Positions 47,501-54,663 of a stretch of DNA of 64,000 nucleotides are shown one piece after another. Origin of the DNA: Thermomonas sp. (GTDB lineage Bacteria > Pseudomonadota > Gammaproteobacteria > Xanthomonadales > Xanthomonadaceae). A program made the position numbers and the translations under genes. Below the pieces are notes generated by a model, which saw nothing but the letters and a program-made list of their open reading frames with translations, did no database searches and was not told where the DNA came from. The stretch is taken from NCBI RefSeq assembly GCF_023953935.1, contig NZ_JAMLIW010000003.1:53501-117500 (forward strand). Reading direction: 5' to 3'. Each line of letters opens with the position of its first letter. Within the stretch, counting starts at the first letter, position 1.

Positions 47501-47530
47501 CCAGAGGCGTGCAGCCGATCGGTTGGCCAT
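44501..47530 (-). CDS. membrane protein fused to spermidine-synthase-like domain
   Basis: 1009 residues from the ATG at 47530 (MANRSAARLWLLAIFVLSGF). The N-terminal 480 residues contain about 12-14 membrane helices like a transporter (LIYQSVWSHYLGLFLGHAAY). About 520-760 is a Rossmann methyltransferase-like spermidine synthase fold: VGIIGFGSGLTTHTAL, VRRVDTVEIEPAM, and YDIIISEPSNPWVSGVASLF. The last 240 residues are a variable helical region. Such fusions are common and poorly understood; polyamine synthesis is not shown. Same strand as the GT-C and glycan genes, so probably part of the locus. Confidence 0.87.
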   Translation of the reverse strand: MANRSAARLWLLAIFVLSGFAGLIYQSVWSHYLGLFLGHAAYAQALVLALFMGGMAVGSAWIARVGTRWRNLLRGYAVVELVIGTLGLAFHWIFTHATAFGYDTLIPMLDSAPAVAVVKWGLASLLILPQTILLGMTFPLMSGGLIRRFPGQDGDTLGGLYFTNSIGAAIGALVSVFVLIPAVGLPGTTITAGLLNFAVAALAWRLGHATESPPAPTAAQDAGQGLRQKLLYGVLLATAISGAASFVYEITWIRMLSLAVGSTQHAFELMLASFIAGIAFGGLWVRKRADSSPVPLRLAGWMQVAMGLAALASLVLYANSFEWVGWLVKNLPPSNGGYVLFNLGTAAVAIAIMLPAAFFAGTTLPLFTVALLRAGFGERSIGRVYAWNTLGAIVGVFFAIHFLIPFLGLKLALSTAALIDMAVGLALLRACADSRREMTRFAGAGLAAAMALGLAVTQVPFDPLQLASGVFRNGHARLDPSNRVVFYRDGKTASVSVIASQNGLGAIATNGKVDAGLSMRPEIRPVDEELTMRLAAALPLAMLSTPADVGIIGFGSGLTTHTALGDSRVRRVDTVEIEPAMVQGAMAFMPQVSRAYTDPRSHIVIDDAKAWFAGRRNKYDIIISEPSNPWVSGVASLFSKEFYRFIPRHLKPDGLFVQWVQLYEIDDHLVSSILNTLTPEFGDYAAWLSSDSDLIIVATLQPQLPPVDYSRVLRGVLGTEFSRLGITSREQLAFHKVADARLLRALGREYGGEENSDYYPYLSLEAPRTRFMRLAAGGFTGLTILDQPVLEMLGIRHALPTSIPLPLSDLFTAEQRTVEARQRAAFLLDPASATALDLDTRARLTQFLTLAARCPDNDAPLRGLLEHLNEIAGRTMPYLPADALAPVWHLPVLQTCRLSSPAFDHALALIESTSSRDPQAMKAAGEAWFSLRQDGAYPEAETMDGTALLALLAADAAQGNWEAVCNAHRRLGARIPMNENEARARNFLLAMAAGELRPEAAAHCNVPGQ

Positions 47531-47599
47531 GTGTGAAGTTCCTTGAGTTGACCGCGACATCATGGTGCTTGCCCCGCAGTAGCGCAATGCGGTGCGGCA

Positions 47600-49456
47600 T
47601 CATCGGGCGGTGCTGCGCGTGGCGGTGTGGTTTGCTGCTGAAGCTAGCGTCTCGGCACACGCCTCCTGTCCACGCCTGCGCAGGTCCTGCGGGAGTTCAG
47701 TGAGGCGAGGATCGTCGGCCGGAAGATGGCGGATTGCCTGCTCGAAATATTGGCAGGCATCGTCGGCGTAGGCCGCATTGCCGAGGACGAAATAACCGAT
47801 GACGATGAACTCGTCTGGCGTGAAGCCGGCGCGCGCGCTGACGATGTTCAGTGCCTGGAGGACCCGGCCCGGATCCAGCCGGTCGCCAGCGAGTACACGT
47901 GATAGCAGGATCCAGGCCGATCGGCGGTTTTCGACGTGCATCACAACATGTCGCATACGCTCCAGGTAGGCATCCCAATCGGCCTGCGTGACGGTGCCGT
48001 TGCGGGTTTTGTACTCGATGACCAAAGCGAGCGGTGCGGCCGAGCTGCCGATCGCGCCGCCGCGTTCGCACGCGGCGATGGCTTTGCCGAAGTACGGGTT
48101 GGAGGGATCGCCCCCGCTCAGGTCATGGTCGCGCAGGCAAAGGGTCATCCATGCGCGCGGCGATTGCGGTGCCAGCCGTGGTGCGGTTTCGGCGAATCGC
48201 GTCGGGTCGCCCCAGATCGAGGCGCGTGCCCAGGTGCCAGCGCCCAAGCCTGCGACGAGCAAGGCACACGCCGCATAGACCGGTATCCTGCGTGGTTCCA
48301 GCCGCTGCGCGAGTAGTGCAATCAGATCCGCCACGGCCAACACGATGCCGATCAGCGGCAATTGGTTGCGATGTTCGAAGACCAACTCCAGACCGATCAC
48401 GTTGCTGGTCATGAAGTGGCCGGCGAAGAAGAACAGGACGCCGAAGGCGAACAGTGGCCGACGTGTGCGCAGACGCCACGCCAATGCCAACAGCGCGGCA
48501 ATCAGCAGCAATGCTGGCAGCGTTGTCCACGGCTGTACCAAGCTGCGGGAAATCTCGAAGTTGTCATAGAAGAAGGGAAACCGGCTGGGGAGCGGCCACA
48601 GAATCTGTCCGAGGTACATGACCAGCACTCGGCCCTCTGTCAGCAACCGCTCCAAGGTGGAGAAGTCGCGGCCCGGATAGGCATCCCAGCGCCAGTAATG
48701 GGGGACGACCCAGACCAGATAGACCAGCAAACCGATGAGGGCAAATCCGGTGAATCCCGAGCGCAGCAGCCGGCGTGTCGCCGGCGCGGAGGCGCGAAAG
48801 CCGAGTAGCGTCAACTCCAGCAGGAGCACGTAGAGCGGGAACAGGGCGGCGTCTTCCTTGGAGGCCAGCGCCAGCAGCCAGCACAGCAGTGCAATCAGTC
48901 CGGCCAGCCGGCCCGGCCTGCCGTCTGCTTGAGCCAGCCGCATCTTCAGCCAGCCCCACAGCGCCAGCACGAGAAACAGCGTGCACAAGGCCTGCATCCG
49001 CTGCACCACATACAGGACCGTTGACACCTGCATGGGGTGCAGCGCCCAGGCCAGCGCCATTGCGGCTGCTGCCAGGCGCGCATTGCGCTGCTGCCATCCG
49101 CGGGCAGACAGCAGGGTCTGGAAGAACCCGGCCAGGGCCAGCATCGTCAAGGCGTGTATGGCGAGGTTGGTGGCTTTGAATGCGAATGGGTTCAGGCCCC
49201 AGTTGTAGTAGTCGAGGGCGAATGTCAGCTCCGGGAGAATGCGCAGACCACCGCGGGCAACGAAGCTGTACGTGGCCTGTTCGAGGCTGGCCAGATCCAG
49301 ATTGTCGATGTGCAGCGCAACGTTCTGCTCGATGTTGTCCCCGTCGTCGAGGAGGAACTCACCGCTCAAGCCGGGCCAGAAGCACAGCATGACCAGCAGG
49401 GTGCAGACGCAGCCCAGCAGTAGGGTGGTGAATGGTTTACGGAATGCGGAGTTCAC
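47600..49456 (-). CDS. TMTC/PMT-like GT-C membrane protein, copy C
   Basis: 618 residues. First membrane helix, then a periplasmic-side acidic motif FLLDDGDNIEQN (residues 34-45) as expected for the catalytic loop of GT-C transferases. Also LTFALDYYNWGLNPFAFKAT, ALHPMQVSTVLYVVQRMQ, ASKEDAAL, VPHYW, YPGRDF and FEHRNQLPLIG; these parallel positions in TMTC O-mannosyltransferases. About 10-12 membrane helices; the last 190 residues are soluble and helical (TPR-like). It follows pilin 2 by 159 bases on the same strand. Candidate pilin glycosyltransferase, inferred from fold and position. Two paralogues lie upstream. Confidence 0.8.
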   Translation of the reverse strand: MNSAFRKPFTTLLLGCVCTLLVMLCFWPGLSGEFLLDDGDNIEQNVALHIDNLDLASLEQATYSFVARGGLRILPELTFALDYYNWGLNPFAFKATNLAIHALTMLALAGFFQTLLSARGWQQRNARLAAAAMALAWALHPMQVSTVLYVVQRMQALCTLFLVLALWGWLKMRLAQADGRPGRLAGLIALLCWLLALASKEDAALFPLYVLLLELTLLGFRASAPATRRLLRSGFTGFALIGLLVYLVWVVPHYWRWDAYPGRDFSTLERLLTEGRVLVMYLGQILWPLPSRFPFFYDNFEISRSLVQPWTTLPALLLIAALLALAWRLRTRRPLFAFGVLFFFAGHFMTSNVIGLELVFEHRNQLPLIGIVLAVADLIALLAQRLEPRRIPVYAACALLVAGLGAGTWARASIWGDPTRFAETAPRLAPQSPRAWMTLCLRDHDLSGGDPSNPYFGKAIAACERGGAIGSSAAPLALVIEYKTRNGTVTQADWDAYLERMRHVVMHVENRRSAWILLSRVLAGDRLDPGRVLQALNIVSARAGFTPDEFIVIGYFVLGNAAYADDACQYFEQAIRHLPADDPRLTELPQDLRRRGQEACAETLASAANHTATRSTAR

Positions 49457-49615
49457 GCAGAAGGTGGCAAGCGGCGCTGGGCGGACCAGTGTAGCCGTGC
49501 CGGCACGCCGCTTGTATCAGCCAATCCCGAGTGCGTAAAGACCGAAATCAAGGCGGAGTGCATCCTCTGTGCGCACCGTTGTGATGCTCAGCGGGGTATA
49601 TCGTCTGGAACGAGA

Positions 49616-49978
49616 TTACGGTGCCAAGGAGCAACTGCCATTGCCTGCATCGCAGTTGGTGTTTTTCAGGACGGCCGGGTTGCCCCGGGATTCGGGGACG
49701 AAGACCGCCACGGTGCCGGCGTTCCAGTCGGCCGGGGTCAGCTGCGCCGGGGTGCCGCTGGCACAGGCGCTGGCTGTGAAAACGGTGCTGTTGCGATTGT
49801 CGGAGATATCGGCCGAGGCCGTGTGCATGAATGCGTTGGCTTCCTGCAGGCACGCCGCATTGGCCGAGCGCTGCATGTAGTCGCGGTAGGCCGGCAGTGC
49901 GATCGCTGCCAGGATGCCGATGATCGCCACCACGATCATCAGCTCGATCAGGGTAAATCCTGCATTGATCTGCTTCAC
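49616..49978 (-). CDS. type IV pilin, second copy
   Basis: 120-residue pilin. A GTG start at 49978 gives the leader MKQINAG cut before [20 protein letters not shown], with Glu5 present. A further ATG at 49996 would make a 13-residue leader but would leave only about 10 bases of 5' UTR from the sigma-54 promoter, so the GTG is preferred. The first 36 mature residues match pilin 1; the rest diverges. Cys residues in NTNC and GSCSLAP form the predicted C-terminal disulfide loop. Its gene lies between the frameshifted GT-C copy B and GT-C copy C. Confidence 0.88.
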   Translation of the reverse strand: MKQINAGFTLIELMIVVAIIGILAAIALPAYRDYMQRSANAACLQEANAFMHTASADISDNRNSTVFTASACASGTPAQLTPADWNAGTVAVFVPESRGNPAVLKNTNCDAGNGSCSLAP

Positions 49979-50017
49979 TGGGTACGTCCCCGCCATTGAT
50001 TCCCGCAAAAATATGCA

Positions 50018-50032
50018 GCAAGAAACGTGCCA
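50018..50032 (-). promoter_or_regulatory. sigma-54 promoter of pilin 2
   Basis: The minus strand reads TGGCACGTTTCTTGC, a full match to the -24/-12 consensus TGGCAC-N5-TTGC. Predicted transcription start near 50006, giving a leader of about 28 bases before the GTG at 49978. PilR, encoded 5 kb away, is the expected activator. No upstream activator repeat was recognised here. Confidence 0.85.
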
Positions 50033-50105
50033 AAATTGGGCGGTGTGGCACGGAATCGCGGGCCTGCGCTTGTTTCTTGGGTAGCCGCAGCATTGCTTTC
50101 TGGGG

Positions 50106-51955
50106 TCAGGGGCGGATGCGCTCGCCCTCGCCCTGGGCATCGTTGGCGAGGGCAACCGACCGCGCCCAGTCATTGCGCCACTGGCCCGGAGCGTTCCAGC
50201 ACTGGGCCGATGTTCGGGTCGCCGTGGGGCAGGGCTTTGGCGGCACGGAGGAAGTAGGGCAGGGCAAGCCGTGGCTGTCCCGAATGGGCGTACAGGAATG
50301 CACCGATCTGGATGTCTTCGATGGGCGAGAAGTCGATGCGTTGACCGAGGACCGCGATCAAGTGAACAACCTGGTCGCGGTCGAGGGGAATGCCTGCGCG
50401 CACGTTTTGATGTTGTTCCACAGGATGTCTTTTTCGCGGGGGCCGGGCTGGATTTCACCCAGTCGCTGGAAAAGATGCTGCCAGTCCGCCGCCGTTGCCG
50501 TGCCGCGGATGCTCTTGTACGTCACCACGTTGGCATAGGCGGAGGCTGATCCTGTACGCGCGGCGCCCGCTGCCGATATCGCGATGGCCCGGTCCAGGTC
50601 GGTGTTGCTTCGGCTTTGCTTGTAGCGGTCAAACCACGTGCCGGCCAGGGCCAGCCAGGCGCGTGGCGAGTCAGGGGCAACTCGTACGCTGTATTCCGCA
50701 AAGCGAACCGGCTCGCCCCAATGCCAGGCGCGCAGCGCGCCGGCGCTGCCCGTCGCCAACAGGACCAAGGCCAGGCCGACAGCAAGCCTGCCACCGGGAA
50801 CCTGCCAGCGTGCGCTGGCCGCCTGCAGCAGATCGGCCAGAGCAAGCAAAATGCCGAGCAAGGAAGTTGGTTCCGGTGCTCGAAGACCAGTTCAAGCGGA
50901 ATGACATTGCTGGTGATGAGGTGGCCGGCGAAGAACAGCAGTACGCCAAAGGAAAAAATCGGCCGCCGGCGACGCCAGCGCCAAGCCCAGACCAGAAGGC
51001 CGGCAAGAAGCAGCAGGGCTGCAAGGGTAGCGGGAGGGTGCAGCAGGCCGCGCGAGATGGGAAAGGTGTCGTAGTTGAACGGCATCCGGCTCGGTAGCGG
51101 AAACAGCATCTGTCCCAGATACAGCGTCAATACGCGGCCTTGGGTCAAAAGCCGCTCCACGCTGTTGAAGTCGCGCCCCGGGTAGGCCTGCCAGCTCCAG
51201 TAGTGCGGCAATACCCACAGCAGGTACAGGCCGAGGCCGGCGATTGCCATCGCCAGGTAGGTGCGGCGCAGGCTCTGGCGGCGCAGGGGCTGCCTAGCGT
51301 CAAATCGCAGCACGGTCAGCTCCAGCAGCAGGCAATACAGCGGGAAAATGACCGCGTCTTCCTTGCTGAGCATGCCAAGTAGCCAACAGGCCCCGGCCGC
51401 CAGCCCCCAGCGCCAAGCGGGCCGGCCTGCCATTTGCGCTTGTCGCAGCGCAAAATAGGCCCACAGCGCCAGCACCACGAAAAAAGTGGACAGCGTTTGC
51501 ATCCGCTGCACCACGTACAGCACTGCAGAAACCTGCAGCGGGTGGATGCCCCAAGCCATTGCAATGACCAGGGCGCCCGTGGTTGCATGACGACCCGACC
51601 AGTTCGCCAACATGAGCAGCTTTCGCAACATCCAGGCCAGCGCAAACGTGGTGAGGACGTGGATCAACAGGTTGGTGGCCTTGAAGGCAGGTGCATCAAT
51701 GCCTCCGTGCCTCCAGTAATCCAGCGCGAAGCTGAGCATGGCCAGCGGGCGGCTGCCGTGCCCGGCCTGGAAACTTGCGGCAGCTGTCAGCAGCGATTCC
51801 CGATCCAGTTGGGTGATGCGGATCAGCGGGTTGTTGACGATGGTTTGGGCATCGTCCAGCACGAAGCCACCGCCAATGCCCAAGCCCATCAGGGCGCTGG
51901 CGGCCAGTGCGCACAGTACGGAAAGCAGCAGGAAGCGTCGGGTTTCAACGTTCAT
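50106..51955 (-). pseudogene. TMTC/PMT-like GT-C membrane protein, copy B, frameshifted
   Basis: Begins MNVETRRFLLLSVLCALAAS with the acidic loop FVLDDAQTIVNN, SKEDAVIF, VLPHYWSW, YPGRDF and FEHRNQLP, clearly a paralogue of copies A and C. Three single-base indels break it: near 50860 (one base missing after HRNQLP; the next frame continues LLGILLALADL), near 50406 (one base missing in a T-run; continues [14 protein letters not shown]) and near 50188 (one base extra; continues [20 protein letters not shown] to a stop at 50106). All lie at short homopolymers. Either a true pseudogene or sequencing error confined to this gene. Its ATG overlaps the stop of copy A (51952-51955). Confidence 0.8.
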
Positions 51956-53805
51956 TTGCGCTCGCTTGCCAGCCGGCGAATCTTTTCGGCAATGGCAACG
52001 TAGCCGTTTTCCTGCAGCTCCGCGGCCAGCGTCAAGGCGAGAGGATCACCGGGAGGCGACGCTTCGATGGCGCGAACGAAGTACGGCAGAGCTTGTTCGG
52101 GTTGTTTCAGTTCGTCCAGTACCGCATAGCCGACGTGGATCAGTCGCTCCGGACTGGCCCCGGTTCTTTGCAACAGCAGGTCCAGCGCCTGCCGAACCTG
52201 GGCTTTGTCCATGGCCACGCCAAGCCCCGCGTAATAACTCAAGACGAAGGGCGCGCGAGCGTTGTCCCAGCTCATGCGGGCGCTGCGCAGGCGGCCTTGG
52301 AAGCGTGCCCAGTCGTTTGGTGTGACATCGCCGCGCAGGCTTTTGAGGGCAATGAGGACCGCAAGGCTGTTCAACGTTTCCGGATTGGCATCGGCGCCGG
52401 CCTCGCAAGCCGCAATGGCACGGTCAAGGTACGGGTTGTGGCGTGTTTGCGCGCCGCCGCCTGCCTGCAGATAGCCCACGCACAGGTCGATCCACGCGCG
52501 CGGTGACGCAGGCGCGGCTTGGGTGGCAGCTTGCGCCAGGCTGACTGCGCTGCGCCAAGTATGGGCACGCAACGCAGTTGCGCCGCACAGTATCAGCAGC
52601 AGGGCGGCACATAGACCGGCTTGGGCGCGAGTCGGCAGGTGCCGCCGCCGTGCCGCTTCAGCGAGCAGGCTGCCCACCGCCAGCACCGCGCCGATCAGGG
52701 CGAAGTGATTGCGGTGTTCGTAGGCCAGTTCCAGCCCGATGACATTGCTGGTGATGAAATGGGCGCTGAAAAACAGGAACACGCCCAGAGCGAGCAATGG
52801 CTGCCGGTGACGCAGGCGCCAGGCCAGCGCCAGCAGGCCGACGATCAGCAGGAGGGCCGGCAGGGTGGTCCACGGGTGCAGCAGGCCCCGTGAGGGTTGA
52901 ATCCAGTCGTAGTAGAACGGCATGTGCCGCGGCAGCGGCAGCAGGGTCTCCCACAGGTACCGGCACAGCACTCGCGCTTCGGTCAGCAGCCGCTCGGCCG
53001 AGTTGAAGTCGCGGCCGGGATAGGGTGCGCTGCTCCAGTAGTGCGGGATCACCCAAAAGACGTAGGTGCCGATGCCGACAAGTGTTGCCGCAAGATAGCC
53101 GTGCTTCAGGCGCTGGCTGGTGCGGGCATTGGCCGCCGCAAAGCGCAGCACGGTCAACTCCAGCGCCAGCGTATAGGCCGGCAGCAGCACGGTGTCTTCC
53201 TTGCAGTTGAGCGCCAGCGCCCACAGCAGCGCCGTCAGCAAAAAGCCGCCCCGTGCCGGTCGCCCGGCGATCTGTGCCTGCCGCGCCTTCAGATAGGCCA
53301 GCAGCGCCAAAACAAGAAAGAGCGTGCCCAGCGTTTGCAGGCGCTGCACCGCGTACAGCACCGAAGACACTTGCAGCGGATGTGCGGCCCAGGCCAAGGC
53401 CAGCGCGGGCGCCAACCATGCGGCCCGCTGCGCTGGCACCCGCGCGGCCGCCAGCAGGTTCCGGAACAGCCAAGCCAGTGCGAAGGCGGTCAGTGCGTGG
53501 ATGAGGAGATTCGTGGTCTTGAACGTGGCTGGATCGGCCACGCCGCCAGCGCGCCAGTAATCCAGAGCGAAGCTCAGCGTGGGCAGCCCGCGCATACTGC
53601 CCGAGGGCTGTGGCGTGCTGAGGACGGTGTACAGATTGCCCAGGCTCAGGCTGTGGATCTGAATGCTGGCGTTGTTGACGATGTTGGGGATGTCGTCGAA
53701 CAGAAACGCGCCCGGCAGGCCGGGAAGGAACAGTGCGCCGGCCAACAGCGCGGTACCAAGGCTGGCCAGCAGGAACGGGCGCGTGGCGGGGTTGCGGACT
53801 GACAA
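51952..53805 (-). CDS. TMTC/PMT-like GT-C membrane protein, copy A
   Basis: 617 residues, same plan as copy C: FLFDDIPNIVNN at residues 34-45, LSFALDYWRAGG, AAHPLQVSSVLYAVQRLQ, NCKEDTVLLP, VIPHYW, YPGRDFNSAERLL, LPLPRHMPFYYDW and YEHRNHFALIG, then a soluble C-terminal region of about 190 residues with helical TPR-like repeats (CVGYLQAGGGAQTRHN, PYFVRAIEASPPGDPLALTL). First gene after pilin 1, separated from it by a hairpin terminator. Candidate O-glycosyltransferase using a lipid-linked sugar on the periplasmic side; acceptor inferred to be pilin from linkage only. Confidence 0.8.
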   Translation of the reverse strand: MSVRNPATRPFLLASLGTALLAGALFLPGLPGAFLFDDIPNIVNNASIQIHSLSLGNLYTVLSTPQPSGSMRGLPTLSFALDYWRAGGVADPATFKTTNLLIHALTAFALAWLFRNLLAAARVPAQRAAWLAPALALAWAAHPLQVSSVLYAVQRLQTLGTLFLVLALLAYLKARQAQIAGRPARGGFLLTALLWALALNCKEDTVLLPAYTLALELTVLRFAAANARTSQRLKHGYLAATLVGIGTYVFWVIPHYWSSAPYPGRDFNSAERLLTEARVLCRYLWETLLPLPRHMPFYYDWIQPSRGLLHPWTTLPALLLIVGLLALAWRLRHRQPLLALGVFLFFSAHFITSNVIGLELAYEHRNHFALIGAVLAVGSLLAEAARRRHLPTRAQAGLCAALLLILCGATALRAHTWRSAVSLAQAATQAAPASPRAWIDLCVGYLQAGGGAQTRHNPYLDRAIAACEAGADANPETLNSLAVLIALKSLRGDVTPNDWARFQGRLRSARMSWDNARAPFVLSYYAGLGVAMDKAQVRQALDLLLQRTGASPERLIHVGYAVLDELKQPEQALPYFVRAIEASPPGDPLALTLAAELQENGYVAIAEKIRRLASERK

Positions 53806-53942
53806 GGGGGCCTTGGCGGATCAGTTGGAGCTGGGAAGTGTAGCGAGCGGTTGCACCAGACTGGGTCACTGCGGCGGCATGAGCCAGACAGGCCCATGCC
53901 AAGGCAATGCCCACGGCCGGGTTTGCAAGTGGATGAAAACAC

Positions 53943-53966
53943 GAAAGGCGCCTTGCGGCGCCTTTC
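53943..53966 (-). terminator. hairpin after pilin 1
   Basis: GAAAGGCGCC (53943-53952) and GGCGCCTTTC (53957-53966) form a perfect 10-bp stem with a 4-base loop, followed on the minus strand by GTGTTTTC. It lies 27 bases after the pilin stop and before GT-C copy A, so it may end most pilin transcripts while allowing low read-through into the transferase genes. Confidence 0.82.
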
Positions 53967-53993
53967 GCTTGAAACCCTGTGGCCGTATGAAGC

Positions 53994-54347
53994 TTACGGC
54001 GCCAGGCTGCAGGTGCCCGAACCGGCGGCGCAGTTCGTGTTCTTCTTCAGACCCGGCGTACCGCGGACTTCGGCAACATAGCTGATCGTGGCGTTGCCGG
54101 TGAAGTCAGCCGTCGTCATGGTAGCGCCCGAAGCACAAGCGGCTGGCACGAAGGCGACCGGAGCGCGGTTGTCAGCGGCGTCGGCCACGGCGGCGTTGAT
54201 GTAGGCCTTGGCTTCGGCTTCGCAGGCGGCGTTGGCCGAACGCTGCATGTAGTCACGGTAGGCCGGCAGCGCAATCGCGGCCAGGATGCCGATGATCGCG
54301 ACCACGATCATCAGTTCGATCAGGGTGAAGCCTTGCTGCTTGTTCAT
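53994..54347 (-). CDS. pilA: type IV pilin, major subunit
   Basis: 117 residues. Leader MNKQQG is cut before [20 protein letters not shown], with Glu5 present; [20 protein letters not shown] continues the N-terminal helix. A C-terminal disulfide loop is formed by the cysteines of NTNC and GTCSLAP. The mature part is short, as in Xanthomonadaceae pilins. Preceded by a sigma-54 promoter and a phased TGTCACAA repeat, and followed by a hairpin terminator. The adjacent upstream genes are pilR and pilS. Confidence 0.95.
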   Translation of the reverse strand: MNKQQGFTLIELMIVVAIIGILAAIALPAYRDYMQRSANAACEAEAKAYINAAVADAADNRAPVAFVPAACASGATMTTADFTGNATISYVAEVRGTPGLKKNTNCAAGSGTCSLAP

Positions 54348-54445
54348 AGGTGTATCCCCTAGGGTTGGTTGGGTGGTTCACGCGCCGGTGCTGCCTCTGG
54401 TACCGGTCCCAGCACGGGCATTGGGGCGCGTGCAGTGACTATAAC

Positions 54446-54460
54446 GCAGGAAGCGTGCCA
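54446..54460 (-). promoter_or_regulatory. sigma-54 promoter of pilA
   Basis: The minus strand reads TGGCACGCTTCCTGC: the -24 TGGCAC is perfect, and the -12 is CTGC instead of TTGC, with the correct 5-base gap. Predicted start near 54434, about 88 bases before the ATG at 54347. Confidence 0.88.
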
Positions 54461-54553
54461 ATGGCGGACAGGCATGCCGATCTGCGTTTTTTGAATCATG
54501 GGTCACGCTTTGGCGCGGGTTCGGTGTGGACCGGATGCGCGCGATGCGTCATG

Positions 54554-54571
54554 TTGTGACAATTTGTGACA
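54554..54571. promoter_or_regulatory. candidate PilR upstream activating sequence
   Basis: TTGTGACA is repeated at 54554-54561 and 54564-54571, a 10-bp period (one helix turn). On the minus strand this reads TGTCACAAATTGTCACAA, containing two TGTC cores of the type bound by PilR in Pseudomonas. It lies roughly 120-137 bases upstream of the predicted pilA start, a usual distance for a sigma-54 enhancer. Confidence 0.6.
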
Positions 54572-54588
54572 GTACCGGAAGGCGGTTC

Positions 54589-54611
54589 GTGGGAACGCGC
54601 CCTGCGCGCGA
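54589..54611. repeat. REP-like GC palindrome
   Basis: GTGGGAACGCGCC followed by CTGCGCGCGA; one-base variant of the element at 18765-18789. Lies 53 bases past the pilR stop. Confidence 0.65.
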
Positions 54612-54663
54612 TGGGGTGCTTTGAGGTTTCGGTTGCGGGCAGCGGCCCGAGCCTGCAGCGCGG

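Larger units (their letters stand above)
54348..54663. other. regulatory region between pilA and pilR
   Basis: 316 bases without a gene. Holds, from pilA upward: the pilA leader (about 88 bases), a sigma-54 promoter (54446-54460), a phased TTGTGACA repeat (54554-54571) and a REP-like GC palindrome (54589-54611) just after pilR. No ORF of note. Confidence 0.85.

Noticed and set aside
49979-49996. ATG at 49996 as start of pilin 2
   Set aside because: It gives a 13-residue leader and would lie about 10 bases from the predicted sigma-54 start; the GTG at 49978 gives a standard 7-residue leader.
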